Shown in pieces: positions 16,601 to 24,397 of a stretch of 64,000 nt of DNA (positions are counted from its first letter, which is position 1; the number at the start of each line of letters is the position of its first letter). This DNA is from CAYFWF01 sp964346815 (lineage in GTDB: Bacteria; Acidobacteriota; Aminicenantia; Aminicenantales; Aminicenantaceae). The position numbers and the translations under genes are program-made. The notes below the pieces were generated by a model that ran no database searches, had not been told where the DNA came from, and saw nothing but the letters and a program-made list of their open reading frames with translations. The stretch is taken from contig CAYFWF010000068.1 of assembly GCA_964346815.1 (NCBI GenBank), forward strand, positions 124,001 through 188,000, read 5' to 3'.

Positions 16601-17236
16601 TTGAAAAAAAAGAGCTTTGAGGAGCAAAGAGAGAAAATGGTGGACGTCCAGCTCAAAGCACGAGGAATACAGGATCAGAAAATTCTGGAAGCCATGAAGA
16701 AGGTCTCTCGGCATGAGTTTGTCCCTGAAAATATGGTTTCTTATGCCTACAATGATGAGCCCTTACCCATTGGCGATGGGCAGACAATTTCTCAGCCCTA
16801 TATCGTCGCCTATATGACCGAGGCCCTTGAGCTCAAAGGGAATGAGCGGGTATTGGAGATCGGAACTGGCTCAGGGTATCAGACTGCTGTTTTGGCCGAG
16901 ATTGCTCGGGAAGTCTATACTATTGAACTGGTCAGCGCTCTGTCCAAAAAGGCCCAGGAGAATTTGAGAAGGTTAAAATACGCGAATGTGCACTTTAAAA
17001 TAGGAGATGGGACATATGGCTGGAAAGAAAATGGACCGTACGACGCTATCATGGTTACCGCTGCACCTGATGAGGTGCCTCATTTCTTGGAGAATCAGCT
17101 CAAGATAGGTGGGAGAATGATCATCCCAGTAGGCTCAGCCATTCAAGAGTTGGTGCTTGTCATTCGAGGGAAGCGTAAGTTCAAAAAGAAAAAACTTCTC
17201 CCTGTGCGTTTTGTTCCGCTTGTCACCACGCATTAG
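16601..17236 (+). CDS. pcm: Protein-L-isoaspartate O-methyltransferase
   Basis: Methylates abnormal L-isoaspartyl residues with S-adenosylmethionine to start protein repair. The 211 residues contain GDGQTISQPYIVAYMTEAL (the substrate loop), the SAM motif VLEIGTGSGYQTAVLAE and GGRMIIPVG near the end. The open frame starts at TTG 16601, giving MKKKSFEEQREKMVDVQL, similar to many family N-termini. ATG 16637 is an alternative with GAGGAG twelve bases upstream. The DUF192 gene follows after 22 bases. Confidence 0.93.
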   Translation: MKKKSFEEQREKMVDVQLKARGIQDQKILEAMKKVSRHEFVPENMVSYAYNDEPLPIGDGQTISQPYIVAYMTEALELKGNERVLEIGTGSGYQTAVLAEIAREVYTIELVSALSKKAQENLRRLKYANVHFKIGDGTYGWKENGPYDAIMVTAAPDEVPHFLENQLKIGGRMIIPVGSAIQELVLVIRGKRKFKKKKLLPVRFVPLVTTH

Positions 17237-17258
17237 GAAGGAAAGGAGAGTTCAGAAG

Positions 17259-17732
17259 ATGATTTTTCGATTGGAAAAATTCCATCGATTGATATTGAAT
17301 CTCTCTGTTATATTGATCCTTCTCTCGAATGCTTTCCCTCTGACCCAGAAGTTCGTAAAGATTTATTTTCCCGATGGAGATTCGGTCACAGCCGAGCTCG
17401 CTGACACCGTCGAAGAAAGAGCCCGCGGATTGATGTTCCGCAAAAACATCGAATTCGATCAGGGGATGCTCTTTCTATTCGAAAGAGAAGATCTCTATTC
17501 GTTCTGGATGAAAAATATGCTCATTCCCCTCGATATCATTTGGCTGGACAAGGAGAAAAGGATCGTCCATATTGAGCGCTGCCTCCCGCCCTGTGAGAAG
17601 GAGCCTTGTCCTTCCTATCTTCCAAAAGCTCCTGCCATGTATGTTCTGGAGTTGAAAGCAGGCAGCGTGGAACGGAGAGGCCTGAAGATATTCGATCGCA
17701 TCGACTTCAGCCTCCAAGATGAGTGTGTGTGA
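17259..17732 (+). CDS. DUF192 family exported protein
   Basis: 157 residues with an N-terminal hydrophobic signal segment (residues 10-28) and a DUF192 domain: DTVEERARGLMFRKNIEFDQ, MLFLFEREDLYSFWMKNMLI, PLDIIWLDKEKRIVHIE and a Cys-containing loop CLPPCEKEPCPSY. The family has a small beta-barrel of unknown function and is usually secreted or periplasmic. The frame is open further upstream, but ATG 17259 has GGAGAG eight bases before it and lies just after the pcm stop. Confidence 0.85.
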   Translation: MIFRLEKFHRLILNLSVILILLSNAFPLTQKFVKIYFPDGDSVTAELADTVEERARGLMFRKNIEFDQGMLFLFEREDLYSFWMKNMLIPLDIIWLDKEKRIVHIERCLPPCEKEPCPSYLPKAPAMYVLELKAGSVERRGLKIFDRIDFSLQDECV

Positions 17733-17765
17733 GAATCCGAAGAGCTGATTTTATCTTCCAGAGCG

Positions 17766-18908
17766 TTATGTCGGGTGACGCTCGATCAATTTTTCCAATT
17801 CTCGAGCTGCATTCGCTGAGGCGATTTTCTCACCAAGAAGGCGGCTGATTCTCATATAGCGCTCTCTCATATCCGACCTTACTTTTTCAGAATTCAAGAT
17901 GTTCTTTGTTTCTCTCAGGATATTCTTAACAGTAAAATTGTTTTGGATCAATTCTGGAATGACCCTCTCTTCTGCAAGAATGTTTACGATGCTGTAGTTT
18001 TTAATCTTGATGAACTTTATGCCAAAAAAATAAGTGAGGGAGGAGATTCGATAGAAAGATAAGAGAGGAGTGCCCAGCAGAGCGGCTTCTAGATTAGCCG
18101 TTCCGCAGGAGGAGAGAGCGATGTCGCAGTAAGCCAGCGCTTCATATCCATCCTGTTTTATAATTCTGAGCACTTCTGTATGAGGCGGGATGAAGTTAGC
18201 GACGTATGCTTCTTCGAGATTTTCGGCAAGGAGCAGCAAAAATTGGGCATCGAACTCCATCTTCATTTTTTCTATAGCCCGGATTAAAATCGGCATATGA
18301 TTTTTGATCTCGCTTTTTCGGCTGCCAGGAAGGATGAGGATCAGTCTTTTTCGAGAATCGAGTTCGTATTTATGGAAGAATTCTTTTTTGGTGAGAGAAA
18401 TATTTAATCTTTCCTTTACGGGGTGTCCAACATAAACTGCGGGAATGTTGTTTTGTCTGTAAATTCTTTCTTCGAAAGGAAATATCAAAAGCATTTTATC
18501 CACTGTCCTTTTGATGACATTCAGCCTCTGGCTTCTCCAGGCCCAAACAGTAGGACTGATGTAATACAAAACGGGAATGGTCAATTTTTTTAGGCGTTTG
18601 GCTATACGAAGATTAAAATCAGGAGAATCTATCAAAACGGCCGCCGAGGGGCCGTTTTCGAGCACTTCCTTTTTGATCTGACTGAAGAGTCTCAACAATC
18701 TGGGAATATGGGAGATTATTTCAAAAAGGCCCACCAGAGCTAGATTATCCAACGAACATATGAGGCGTACCCCTTCTGACGCCATGTCCTTCCCGCCGAT
18801 ACCGAAAAATGTAAAGGTGGGCTGGATTCTTTTAAACTGTCTGACGAGTTTTGCGCCGTATTTTTCGCCTGAACTTTCCCCCGCAATGATCAGGATGGAG
18901 CCCATCAA
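17766..18908 (-). CDS. lpxB: Lipid-A-disaccharide synthase
   Basis: Condenses UDP-2,3-diacylglucosamine and lipid X to the lipid A disaccharide at the inner-membrane face; its presence marks an LPS-producing outer membrane. The 380 residues are family-length. Typical blocks are IIAGESSGEKYGAKLVRQFK, FFGIGGKDMASEGV, YYISPTVWAWRSQRLNVIK, LPGSRKSEIKNHMPI and a sugar-nucleotide site with SSCGTANLEAALLGTP. It overlaps the upstream prepilin gene by four bases and is the last gene of the rpsO-pnp-prepilin run. Confidence 0.95.
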   Translation of the reverse strand: MMGSILIIAGESSGEKYGAKLVRQFKRIQPTFTFFGIGGKDMASEGVRLICSLDNLALVGLFEIISHIPRLLRLFSQIKKEVLENGPSAAVLIDSPDFNLRIAKRLKKLTIPVLYYISPTVWAWRSQRLNVIKRTVDKMLLIFPFEERIYRQNNIPAVYVGHPVKERLNISLTKKEFFHKYELDSRKRLILILPGSRKSEIKNHMPILIRAIEKMKMEFDAQFLLLLAENLEEAYVANFIPPHTEVLRIIKQDGYEALAYCDIALSSCGTANLEAALLGTPLLSFYRISSLTYFFGIKFIKIKNYSIVNILAEERVIPELIQNNFTVKNILRETKNILNSEKVRSDMRERYMRISRLLGEKIASANAARELEKLIERHPT

Positions 18909-19507
18909 TCCTTTTCTTCTTGCCCATAATATATGATTTCAGGCATTTGGCTTGGATCCTGGCCGTAGAAAAAAATCCATTGATCATAGCTCTCTTGATC
19001 GTGGTAAAGCCTGATAGATTTTTCTGTGGACGCGCTGACCACACCGATAATCTGAGGATTATCTATAGAGGCAAGGGCAGAATAGGGTGCGACCATGACC
19101 TTTTGAACGGATGTCGCGGTTCCCGCTGGCCCCCCACTTTGTTCTCCTGAACCTCTCTGTCTGATGTTTCTTCTCCCTCCTTGTGCAGATCTTGTTCTTC
19201 TGGTCGATGGCCCTTGGGTCAGAAGAACAACATTCCATTCACCGCTTGTAGTCATCGGGTCTTTAAACAGTTTTCGCAGACATTTCTCTTCGATCAGCTC
19301 CTCGAAATCTTTAGGGAAAGCTCCGGGTTTTTTGATCTGGAAAAGACGGACAGCTTCCACGTATTGTTTCCCTCTGAATATCAGTTCTTCTTCCTTTTCT
19401 CTCTGGATTTGGGTGTGCCAAACCGGAACAGCCACCATCAGGCCCAAGCTCATGACGAAGAGGACGAACATCAGCATTATGAGGGTATACCCCTCTGTCT
19501 TTCTCAT
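18905..19507 (-). CDS. Prepilin-like type II secretion / pilus protein lacking Glu5
   Basis: 200 residues. The N-terminus MRKTEGYTLIMLMFVLFVMS looks like a prepilin peptidase substrate cut after Gly6, but position +5 is Met instead of the usual Glu. Loss of Glu5 is typical of minor pseudopilins at the fibre tip such as GspK. The globular part has KDPMTTSGEWNVV and a Gly/Arg/Ser-rich loop near 100-130. ATG 19507 is preferred to 19540 because it gives a short six-residue leader and follows AGGAAC. It overlaps lpxB by four bases. Confidence 0.8.
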   Translation of the reverse strand: MRKTEGYTLIMLMFVLFVMSLGLMVAVPVWHTQIQREKEEELIFRGKQYVEAVRLFQIKKPGAFPKDFEELIEEKCLRKLFKDPMTTSGEWNVVLLTQGPSTRRTRSAQGGRRNIRQRGSGEQSGGPAGTATSVQKVMVAPYSALASIDNPQIIGVVSASTEKSIRLYHDQESYDQWIFFYGQDPSQMPEIIYYGQEEKD

Positions 19508-19533
19508 CCGAGCAGTTCCTGTAACGAGTGAGC

Positions 19534-19944
19534 CTACCATGTGTTATATGCAGTTCCGTCCGTTCCGATCTCTTCGGATCCGGAATGGACATCCACAATC
19601 CCTGGAATGAGTCCCGATGTCATTTCTTCCAAAGTCAGACTTTGCGGCACTTCTTCCCATGTATCGGCCGATTTTGTAATAGGATCTTCAGGAATACTCA
19701 TCAGATATTCTTCATCCACCAGCGTTTGAAGGGACTCTGGATATTTGCCTTTATCCACGTAATACTGGTTGATCAGCTTTCTCATGATATAAAGATTTTC
19801 TTTGAGAACCGATTCGCGGGCCAATTTGGTTGCATTTTTATATTGAGGGAGGCTTAGCCCCACAAGTATGCCTATAAGGGTAAACACGATGATCAGTTCT
19901 ATGAGGGTGAAGCCTTTTTCCCTTTTCTTTTCATTCACAGCCAT
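19534..19944 (-). CDS. GspG-like pseudopilin
   Basis: 136 residues with a classic class III leader: KREKGFTLIELIIVFTLIGI, cleavage expected after Gly, Glu at +5. The globular part contains LINQYYVDKGKYPESLQTLV and IPEDPITKSADTWEEV, as in GspG-type major pseudopilins, and ends with a short Ala-Tyr-Asn-Thr-Trp tail. ATG 19944 is used instead of the longer frame from 20031 because it lies five bases after the upstream prepilin stop and gives a normal leader. The three prepilin genes are tandem on the minus strand. Confidence 0.88.
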   Translation of the reverse strand: MAVNEKKREKGFTLIELIIVFTLIGILVGLSLPQYKNATKLARESVLKENLYIMRKLINQYYVDKGKYPESLQTLVDEEYLMSIPEDPITKSADTWEEVPQSLTLEEMTSGLIPGIVDVHSGSEEIGTDGTAYNTW

Positions 19945-19949
19945 TTTAT

Positions 19950-20429
19950 CTACCAGTCCTTGTATTTTGTACCGTCCAAGGCAGTACCCTGACTTTTGGT
20001 GTAGACATCGTAGACGTTTTCTCCTCCCCAATGGTCACTGTCTGGTTCATCTTGATAGGATCTCAGCCCCCAATCATAGGAGTTGGTCATAGGATCCTTG
20101 GGGATTCTTCTCAGAAATTTCATGATTTTTGTTTCGCTCTCTTCGTCACCGTTTTTTAGCTCTACTCCTTCGATCAAGGTCTCGAGCTCCGGAGGATATC
20201 CCTCTGAATCGTCCTCTACCTCGATCTTTTTCTCATCTGCAAGTTTTTTATAGGCATCGATGGCCTCGCGAATGATTCTCAGGTTTCTCCTCAGTTCGAT
20301 TTCCTTTTCTCTTTTGACCGCCACTTTGGCAAGAGGGATGACAGCGCCAGCGAGTACAGCCAGAATAGTCAAGGTGATGATCATCTCGACCAGAGTAAAT
20401 CCCTTGTTTTTCAGGTTAAGCCTATTCAT
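19950..20429 (-). CDS. GspG-like pseudopilin
   Basis: 159 residues. NKGFTLVEMIITLTILAVLA at residues 8-27 is a prepilin cleavage and membrane segment with Glu at +5. The rest has GYPPELETLIEGVEL and RRIPKDPMTNSYDWGLRSYQ, the 'DPxTxxxDWGLRSY' pattern of GspG-like proteins, plus an acidic insertion around 65-75. It follows pnp by ten bases. The other pseudopilus components (ATPase, platform, secretin) are not in this window. Confidence 0.9.
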   Translation of the reverse strand: MNRLNLKNKGFTLVEMIITLTILAVLAGAVIPLAKVAVKREKEIELRRNLRIIREAIDAYKKLADEKKIEVEDDSEGYPPELETLIEGVELKNGDEESETKIMKFLRRIPKDPMTNSYDWGLRSYQDEPDSDHWGGENVYDVYTKSQGTALDGTKYKDW

Positions 20430-20439
20430 GACTCAATCT

Positions 20440-22605
20440 TTAAAATCGATTTCGAAATTTTCGATCGCTTTGACTGGAATATTTCTTTTTATAGGGTCGT
20501 CTGTAATCAGAAGAAGGGGAATCACTTTGCTCCAGCGCTTTTTTGCTGAGTTTGATTTTGTTGTCCTCATCGACCGAGAGGACCTTGACCCGAACGGTTT
20601 GTCCGAGCTTCATCGCATCTCGAATGTTCCTGATCCTGTGATGGGCAATTTCTGATATATGGAGAAGGCCGACAATATTGGGCAGAATCTCTATGAACGC
20701 TCCATAGTCTTCGAGCCTGACAACTTTTCCTGTATAAGTTTTTCCCACTTCTGCCTCGACGGTGATCTCTCTTATCATTTCCTTGGCCTTTTCTGCCGAT
20801 TGCATGTCATAGGAAGCGATGGTGATCTTTCCTGTTTCTTCGATATCTATTTTTGCATGGGTTTGTGCAAGGATTTTTTTGATATTTTTTCCCGCAGGCC
20901 CGATCACGTCAGAGACTTTTTCAGGATTTATAAAAAGATTTATGATCCGAGGAGCATAGGGGGAGATGTTTGGCCGTGGTTCCGATATGGCTTCTTTCAT
21001 CTGCTCCAGAACTTTTAATCGTGCGTCGCGGGCTTTTTGGAGCCCTTCTCTTAGAATTTCTATGCTGATTTGAGGAATTTTGAGGTCGAGCTGGATGGCT
21101 GTTATACCTCTTTCTGTTCCCGCTGCTTTGAGGTCCATGTCTCCGAAGTGGTCTTCCAGGCCAGCGATATCCGTCAGAATAGCATAATCGCTGTTTTCTC
21201 CTTTGACGAGTCCTATCGCGATCCCGGCCACGACCATTGACAAAGGAACTCCTGCATCCATGAGGGAAAGAACTCCCCCGCAGACTGTCGCCATAGATGA
21301 AGAACCGTTTGACTCCAGTATGTCAGAAACGATGCGAACCGTGTAAGGAAAGTCCTCTTCATCAGGTATAGAAGGGAGGATAGATTTTTCTGCCAAGGCC
21401 CCATGTCCGATTTCTCTCCGGCCTGGACCTCTTAGGAAGGAAACCTCTCCCACACTGAAAGGGGGGAAATTGTAATGGAGCATGAATCTTTTTTCCCCTT
21501 CCTCTCCTAAGCCGTCTATCCTCTGTACATCTTCAAAAGTTCCCAAAGTGACTGTTGCCAGGCATTGGGTTTCACCTCTCGTGAAAAGAGCGGAACCATG
21601 AGTCCGGGGCAGCAGTCCGACTTCAATAGAAATAGGCCTTATCTCATCGAATGTTCGGCCATCGACTCTTCTTTTCTCTTGCAGAATTAAATTCCTGACC
21701 ATTTTTTTCTGGATGTCGTAAAAGATCTTGGTGGTTTCAGCAATTTCTTCTTGATTTTCTTCTGGAATCTTTTCAAGAAGGCGGTCAAGAATCTCTTTTG
21801 TTTTAAGCTCTCTTTCTTTTTTTAACTTTATCTGGATGACCTCTCTGAGTCCCGGAATGATTTCCTTTTCAATCTGATCGAATTTTGTTTGGTCGATTTG
21901 TGCCGCTTCGAATTCACGTTTCTTGATCTGGAGTTTTTCGTAGAGGTCTTTCTGGGCTTGAATGATTTCGTTTATGGTTTCCTGAGCACGGGAGGCGGCT
22001 TCGATGATTTTTTCCTCCCCGATTTCGGAAGCACCGGCTTCGATCATGACGATCCCATCTTCCGTTCCCACAACGACCATGTCGAGAGAGCTCGTTTCCA
22101 GCTGGCTGACAGTGGGGTTGATCACGAATTCGTCATTGATGCAGCCAACTTTCACGGCACCTATGGGTGTGGTAAACGGAATGTCCGAGAAATAGAGAGC
22201 TGCTGATGCTCCGATGATCCCCAGAGTATCAGATTCGTTCTCCAGATCAGCTGAAAGAAGAAGGGCCACGATTTGCGTGTCGAAATAGTAGCCTTCAGGG
22301 AAGAGCGATCGTATAGGTCTGTCTATCAATCGACTGATAAGGATTTCTCTCTCCGAAGGTCTTCCTTCCCTTTTAAAAAAACCCCCAGGGATTTTGCCAG
22401 CAGCATAGGTGTTCTCGCGATAGTCCACGATCAGAGGAAGAAAAGGTTTGTCCTCCTTGGCTTCTTTTTTGGAAGTGGCGGAGACAAACATGATGGTGTC
22501 TCCGTAACGAATCAATGAAGAACCGTCGGCTTGCCTCCCGATTTTGTGAATATCCAGTGAGAGGGTGCGGTTGTTGATTTCAATTTTTATTTTTTGATCT
22601 GACAT
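20440..22605 (-). CDS. pnp: Polynucleotide phosphorylase
   Basis: 3'-5' phosphorolytic exoribonuclease of mRNA decay. The 721 residues show the full architecture: two RNase PH-like domains (first with FFKREGRPSEREILISRLID, second with RTHGSALFTRGETQCLATVT and RREIGHGALAEK), a helical linker, then KH (NLFINPEKVSDVIGPAGKNI) and S1 (GKTYTGKVVRLEDYGAFIEI) domains, and a basic tail. rpsO lies 21 bases upstream, the usual bacterial order, and prepilin genes follow ten bases downstream. Confidence 0.97.
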   Translation of the reverse strand: MSDQKIKIEINNRTLSLDIHKIGRQADGSSLIRYGDTIMFVSATSKKEAKEDKPFLPLIVDYRENTYAAGKIPGGFFKREGRPSEREILISRLIDRPIRSLFPEGYYFDTQIVALLLSADLENESDTLGIIGASAALYFSDIPFTTPIGAVKVGCINDEFVINPTVSQLETSSLDMVVVGTEDGIVMIEAGASEIGEEKIIEAASRAQETINEIIQAQKDLYEKLQIKKREFEAAQIDQTKFDQIEKEIIPGLREVIQIKLKKERELKTKEILDRLLEKIPEENQEEIAETTKIFYDIQKKMVRNLILQEKRRVDGRTFDEIRPISIEVGLLPRTHGSALFTRGETQCLATVTLGTFEDVQRIDGLGEEGEKRFMLHYNFPPFSVGEVSFLRGPGRREIGHGALAEKSILPSIPDEEDFPYTVRIVSDILESNGSSSMATVCGGVLSLMDAGVPLSMVVAGIAIGLVKGENSDYAILTDIAGLEDHFGDMDLKAAGTERGITAIQLDLKIPQISIEILREGLQKARDARLKVLEQMKEAISEPRPNISPYAPRIINLFINPEKVSDVIGPAGKNIKKILAQTHAKIDIEETGKITIASYDMQSAEKAKEMIREITVEAEVGKTYTGKVVRLEDYGAFIEILPNIVGLLHISEIAHHRIRNIRDAMKLGQTVRVKVLSVDEDNKIKLSKKALEQSDSPSSDYRRPYKKKYSSQSDRKFRNRF

Positions 22606-22626
22606 TTTGAACCCCGGAGCCTAAGC

Positions 22627-22893
22627 CTATTTTCTCAGCTTCAGCTTTTTGATTACATTTTCATAACGTTTGACATCCTGTTTTTTCAGGTATTCCAGAA
22701 GCCTTTTCCGCTGTCCGACCATTTTCATAAGGCCGGTCCGGGAATGATAATCCTTTTTATGGGTGGAAAAATGTTCGCTCAAATAGTTGATTCTGTTCGT
22801 CAATAAGGCGATTTGCACTTCTGGTGAGCCTGTATCGTTAGGATGAACCTTGAATGAGTCTACAATTTTTGCTTTTTTTTCCTTACTCAACAC
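22627..22893 (-). CDS. rpsO: Ribosomal protein S15
   Basis: Primary-binding protein of the 30S central domain. The 88 residues have the family pattern GSPEVQIALLTNRINYLSEH, DYHSRTGLMKMVGQRKRLLE and YLKKQDVKRYENVI. The start is GTG 22893, with GAGGAG nine bases before it. It is followed by pnp, the standard rpsO-pnp arrangement. A promoter lies 55-83 bases upstream. Confidence 0.97.
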   Translation of the reverse strand: MLSKEKKAKIVDSFKVHPNDTGSPEVQIALLTNRINYLSEHFSTHKKDYHSRTGLMKMVGQRKRLLEYLKKQDVKRYENVIKKLKLRK

Positions 22894-22947
22894 CAGTTTT
22901 TTCTCCTCGTGTAATGAATGTCTTACACTATTAGAAAATGATAACTA

Positions 22948-22976
22948 ATACTACCAAAAAATGATACACTTGTAAA
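22948..22976 (-). promoter_or_regulatory. Promoter of rpsO-pnp
   Basis: Minus strand: TTTACA (22976-22971), 17 bases, TAGTAT (22953-22948), leaving a leader of about 50 bases before rpsO. It probably drives rpsO, pnp, the three prepilin genes and lpxB, since no gap larger than about 20 bases separates them. Confidence 0.6.
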
Positions 22977-23160
22977 TCGTTAATTGTTAAGGCGGATCCT
23001 TCGCTCTTCTCTTTTCTGGAGAGAGAGCCACAGCCTCTCCATGTTCAAGAAGTTTGTTCTCATTCGGTTTGGTCCTCCAACCATTGTTTCTTTGGTAAGA
23101 ATTCTTGCTGTTGAGGAGCCAGGTGATTTGTTCTATCATGGAAGAGAGGTTTCAGCGCTG

Positions 23161-23652
23161 GTGTTAAGTGCAAAAGCAAAAATCATCTTGCTCTCCGCTT
23201 TCAATCTCATTCTAATAGGTGTGAGCTGGTTTATGGCCTGTTATGCTTACCCAAAGCTCCCGGATAAAATGCCACTTTGGATCAATTTTATCGGACAAAA
23301 ACCTATGAGCATTGAGAAATCTCCGTTTTTCTTCGTCTATGCTGTTTCCCAGATACTTCTTGTGGTTATTTTTTTAGCTCTGATACATTTCAAGCATCGC
23401 AGGGAAAAAGACAACTTACCTTCTTCAGTACATGATTTACAGAAAGAATTTATACTTTTGATCCTCATCTTTTTTCAGTTGATTTTTATCCACATCCAAA
23501 GAAGCCTCATCCTCATGGCGCACGGAGTGGAGGAGGGAATAAGGCCCCTTTATTTCTATTCTGTATTCGGAATGATTTTTGTGCTCATTCCCTACTACCG
23601 CATGCGCCTGAAGGCATTGAGGAAGAGAAAAATGACCACGGATGGGTTATAA
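23161..23652 (+). CDS. DUF1648-like membrane protein
   Basis: About 163 residues with four predicted membrane segments. The block YPKLPDKMPLWINFIGQ after the first segment matches the DUF1648 pattern (YxxLPxxxPxHWNxxG-like), a family of unknown function often near two-component or ABC genes. The frame is open back to TTG 22984, and ATG 23041 is also possible. GTG 23161 was chosen because the first membrane segment follows directly and GAGAGG lies upstream; the start is uncertain. The gene converges with the Lys/Glu-rich gene. Confidence 0.6.
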   Translation: MLSAKAKIILLSAFNLILIGVSWFMACYAYPKLPDKMPLWINFIGQKPMSIEKSPFFFVYAVSQILLVVIFLALIHFKHRREKDNLPSSVHDLQKEFILLILIFFQLIFIHIQRSLILMAHGVEEGIRPLYFYSVFGMIFVLIPYYRMRLKALRKRKMTTDGL

Positions 23653-23660
23653 GATATGAG

Positions 23661-24239
23661 CTATTTTAATTTTTCGAGGGTGTTTTTTCTTTCTAACAGC
23701 GCCTGAGCATATTTAGATTCAAAACCACCCATTTTTTCTTCGACTTCTTTTAACCTTGCCTCAATTTCTTCAAATGTCATTTTGTTTATCTTTTTTTTCT
23801 TTTTAGGCGGGGCTTCTTTGATTTCAAGTGCGGCACCTTCTTTTTCTTCTTTTTTTTCTTCCTCTTTTTCTTCTTCTTTCTTTTCTTCTTTCGTCTCGTC
23901 TTTATCAGGTTTCACTTCTGGTTTTGCTTCTACCTTTTCAGGCTCCTCTTCTGGCTCTTCTCTCTTTTCTTTTTTTTCTTCTTCTTTTTCTTCTTCAGTT
24001 TCTTCTTCAGTTGTTTTGCGTTCCTCTTTTTCTTCTTCTTCTTTTTTCGGTTTTTCCTTCTTCTTTGGGACTTCTTTTTCTTCTCCTTTTTTTTTCTTCG
24101 CTTCCTTTTCAGGTGCTTTTTCGGCCTTTTTTTCTTTTTCCTGAGGAGGCGTGACCTTCTGATCTTTCTTTCGGGCAGGTTTGGTTTCCTCAGGGGTCAC
24201 TTTCTGTTTTTCTTTTTTTTCTTCTTTTTCTTCTGGCAT
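23661..24239 (-). CDS. Highly charged Lys/Glu-rich protein
   Basis: 192 residues, of which the first ~145 are almost only Glu, Lys, Pro and Thr in short runs, expected to be disordered or a single charged helix. The C-terminal 45 residues are a more normal coiled-coil-like segment: KINKMTFEEIEARLKEVEEK then MGGFESKYAQALLERKNTLE. ATG 24239 follows GGAAGGA by five bases. The complementary strand gives Ser/Phe-rich frames that are only shadows. Function unknown; the low-complexity part could be a linker or crowding domain. Confidence 0.7.
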   Translation of the reverse strand: MPEEKEEKKEKQKVTPEETKPARKKDQKVTPPQEKEKKAEKAPEKEAKKKKGEEKEVPKKKEKPKKEEEEKEERKTTEEETEEEKEEEKKEKREEPEEEPEKVEAKPEVKPDKDETKEEKKEEEKEEEKKEEKEGAALEIKEAPPKKKKKINKMTFEEIEARLKEVEEKMGGFESKYAQALLERKNTLEKLK

Positions 24240-24359
24240 TTTATCCTTCCACAATTGGGATCAATATATTGCGGTTAAGGTACAAGTCTATGTAGCTTAC
24301 CAAATATTCGTCCAAAAATAAACATCTTTGAAGGAAATAGAAATGCTTTTCCGACTGTC

Positions 24360-24388
24360 TTGCACTCCTAGGGGGAATTTAGTATAGT
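24360..24388 (+). promoter_or_regulatory. Promoter of kdtA (leaderless layout)
   Basis: TTGCAC (24360-24365), 17 bases, TATAGT (24383-24388), then nine bases to the ATG of kdtA. The predicted transcript starts 1-3 bases before the start codon, and no ribosome site is visible. Confidence 0.75.
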
Positions 24389-24397
24389 CTGAAAAAC

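Noticed and set aside
23782..24154. Ser/Phe- and Leu/Phe-rich open frames on the plus strand opposite the Lys/Glu-rich gene
   Set aside because: They are the complement of Lys/Glu codon runs, have no ribosome sites and no family resemblance.
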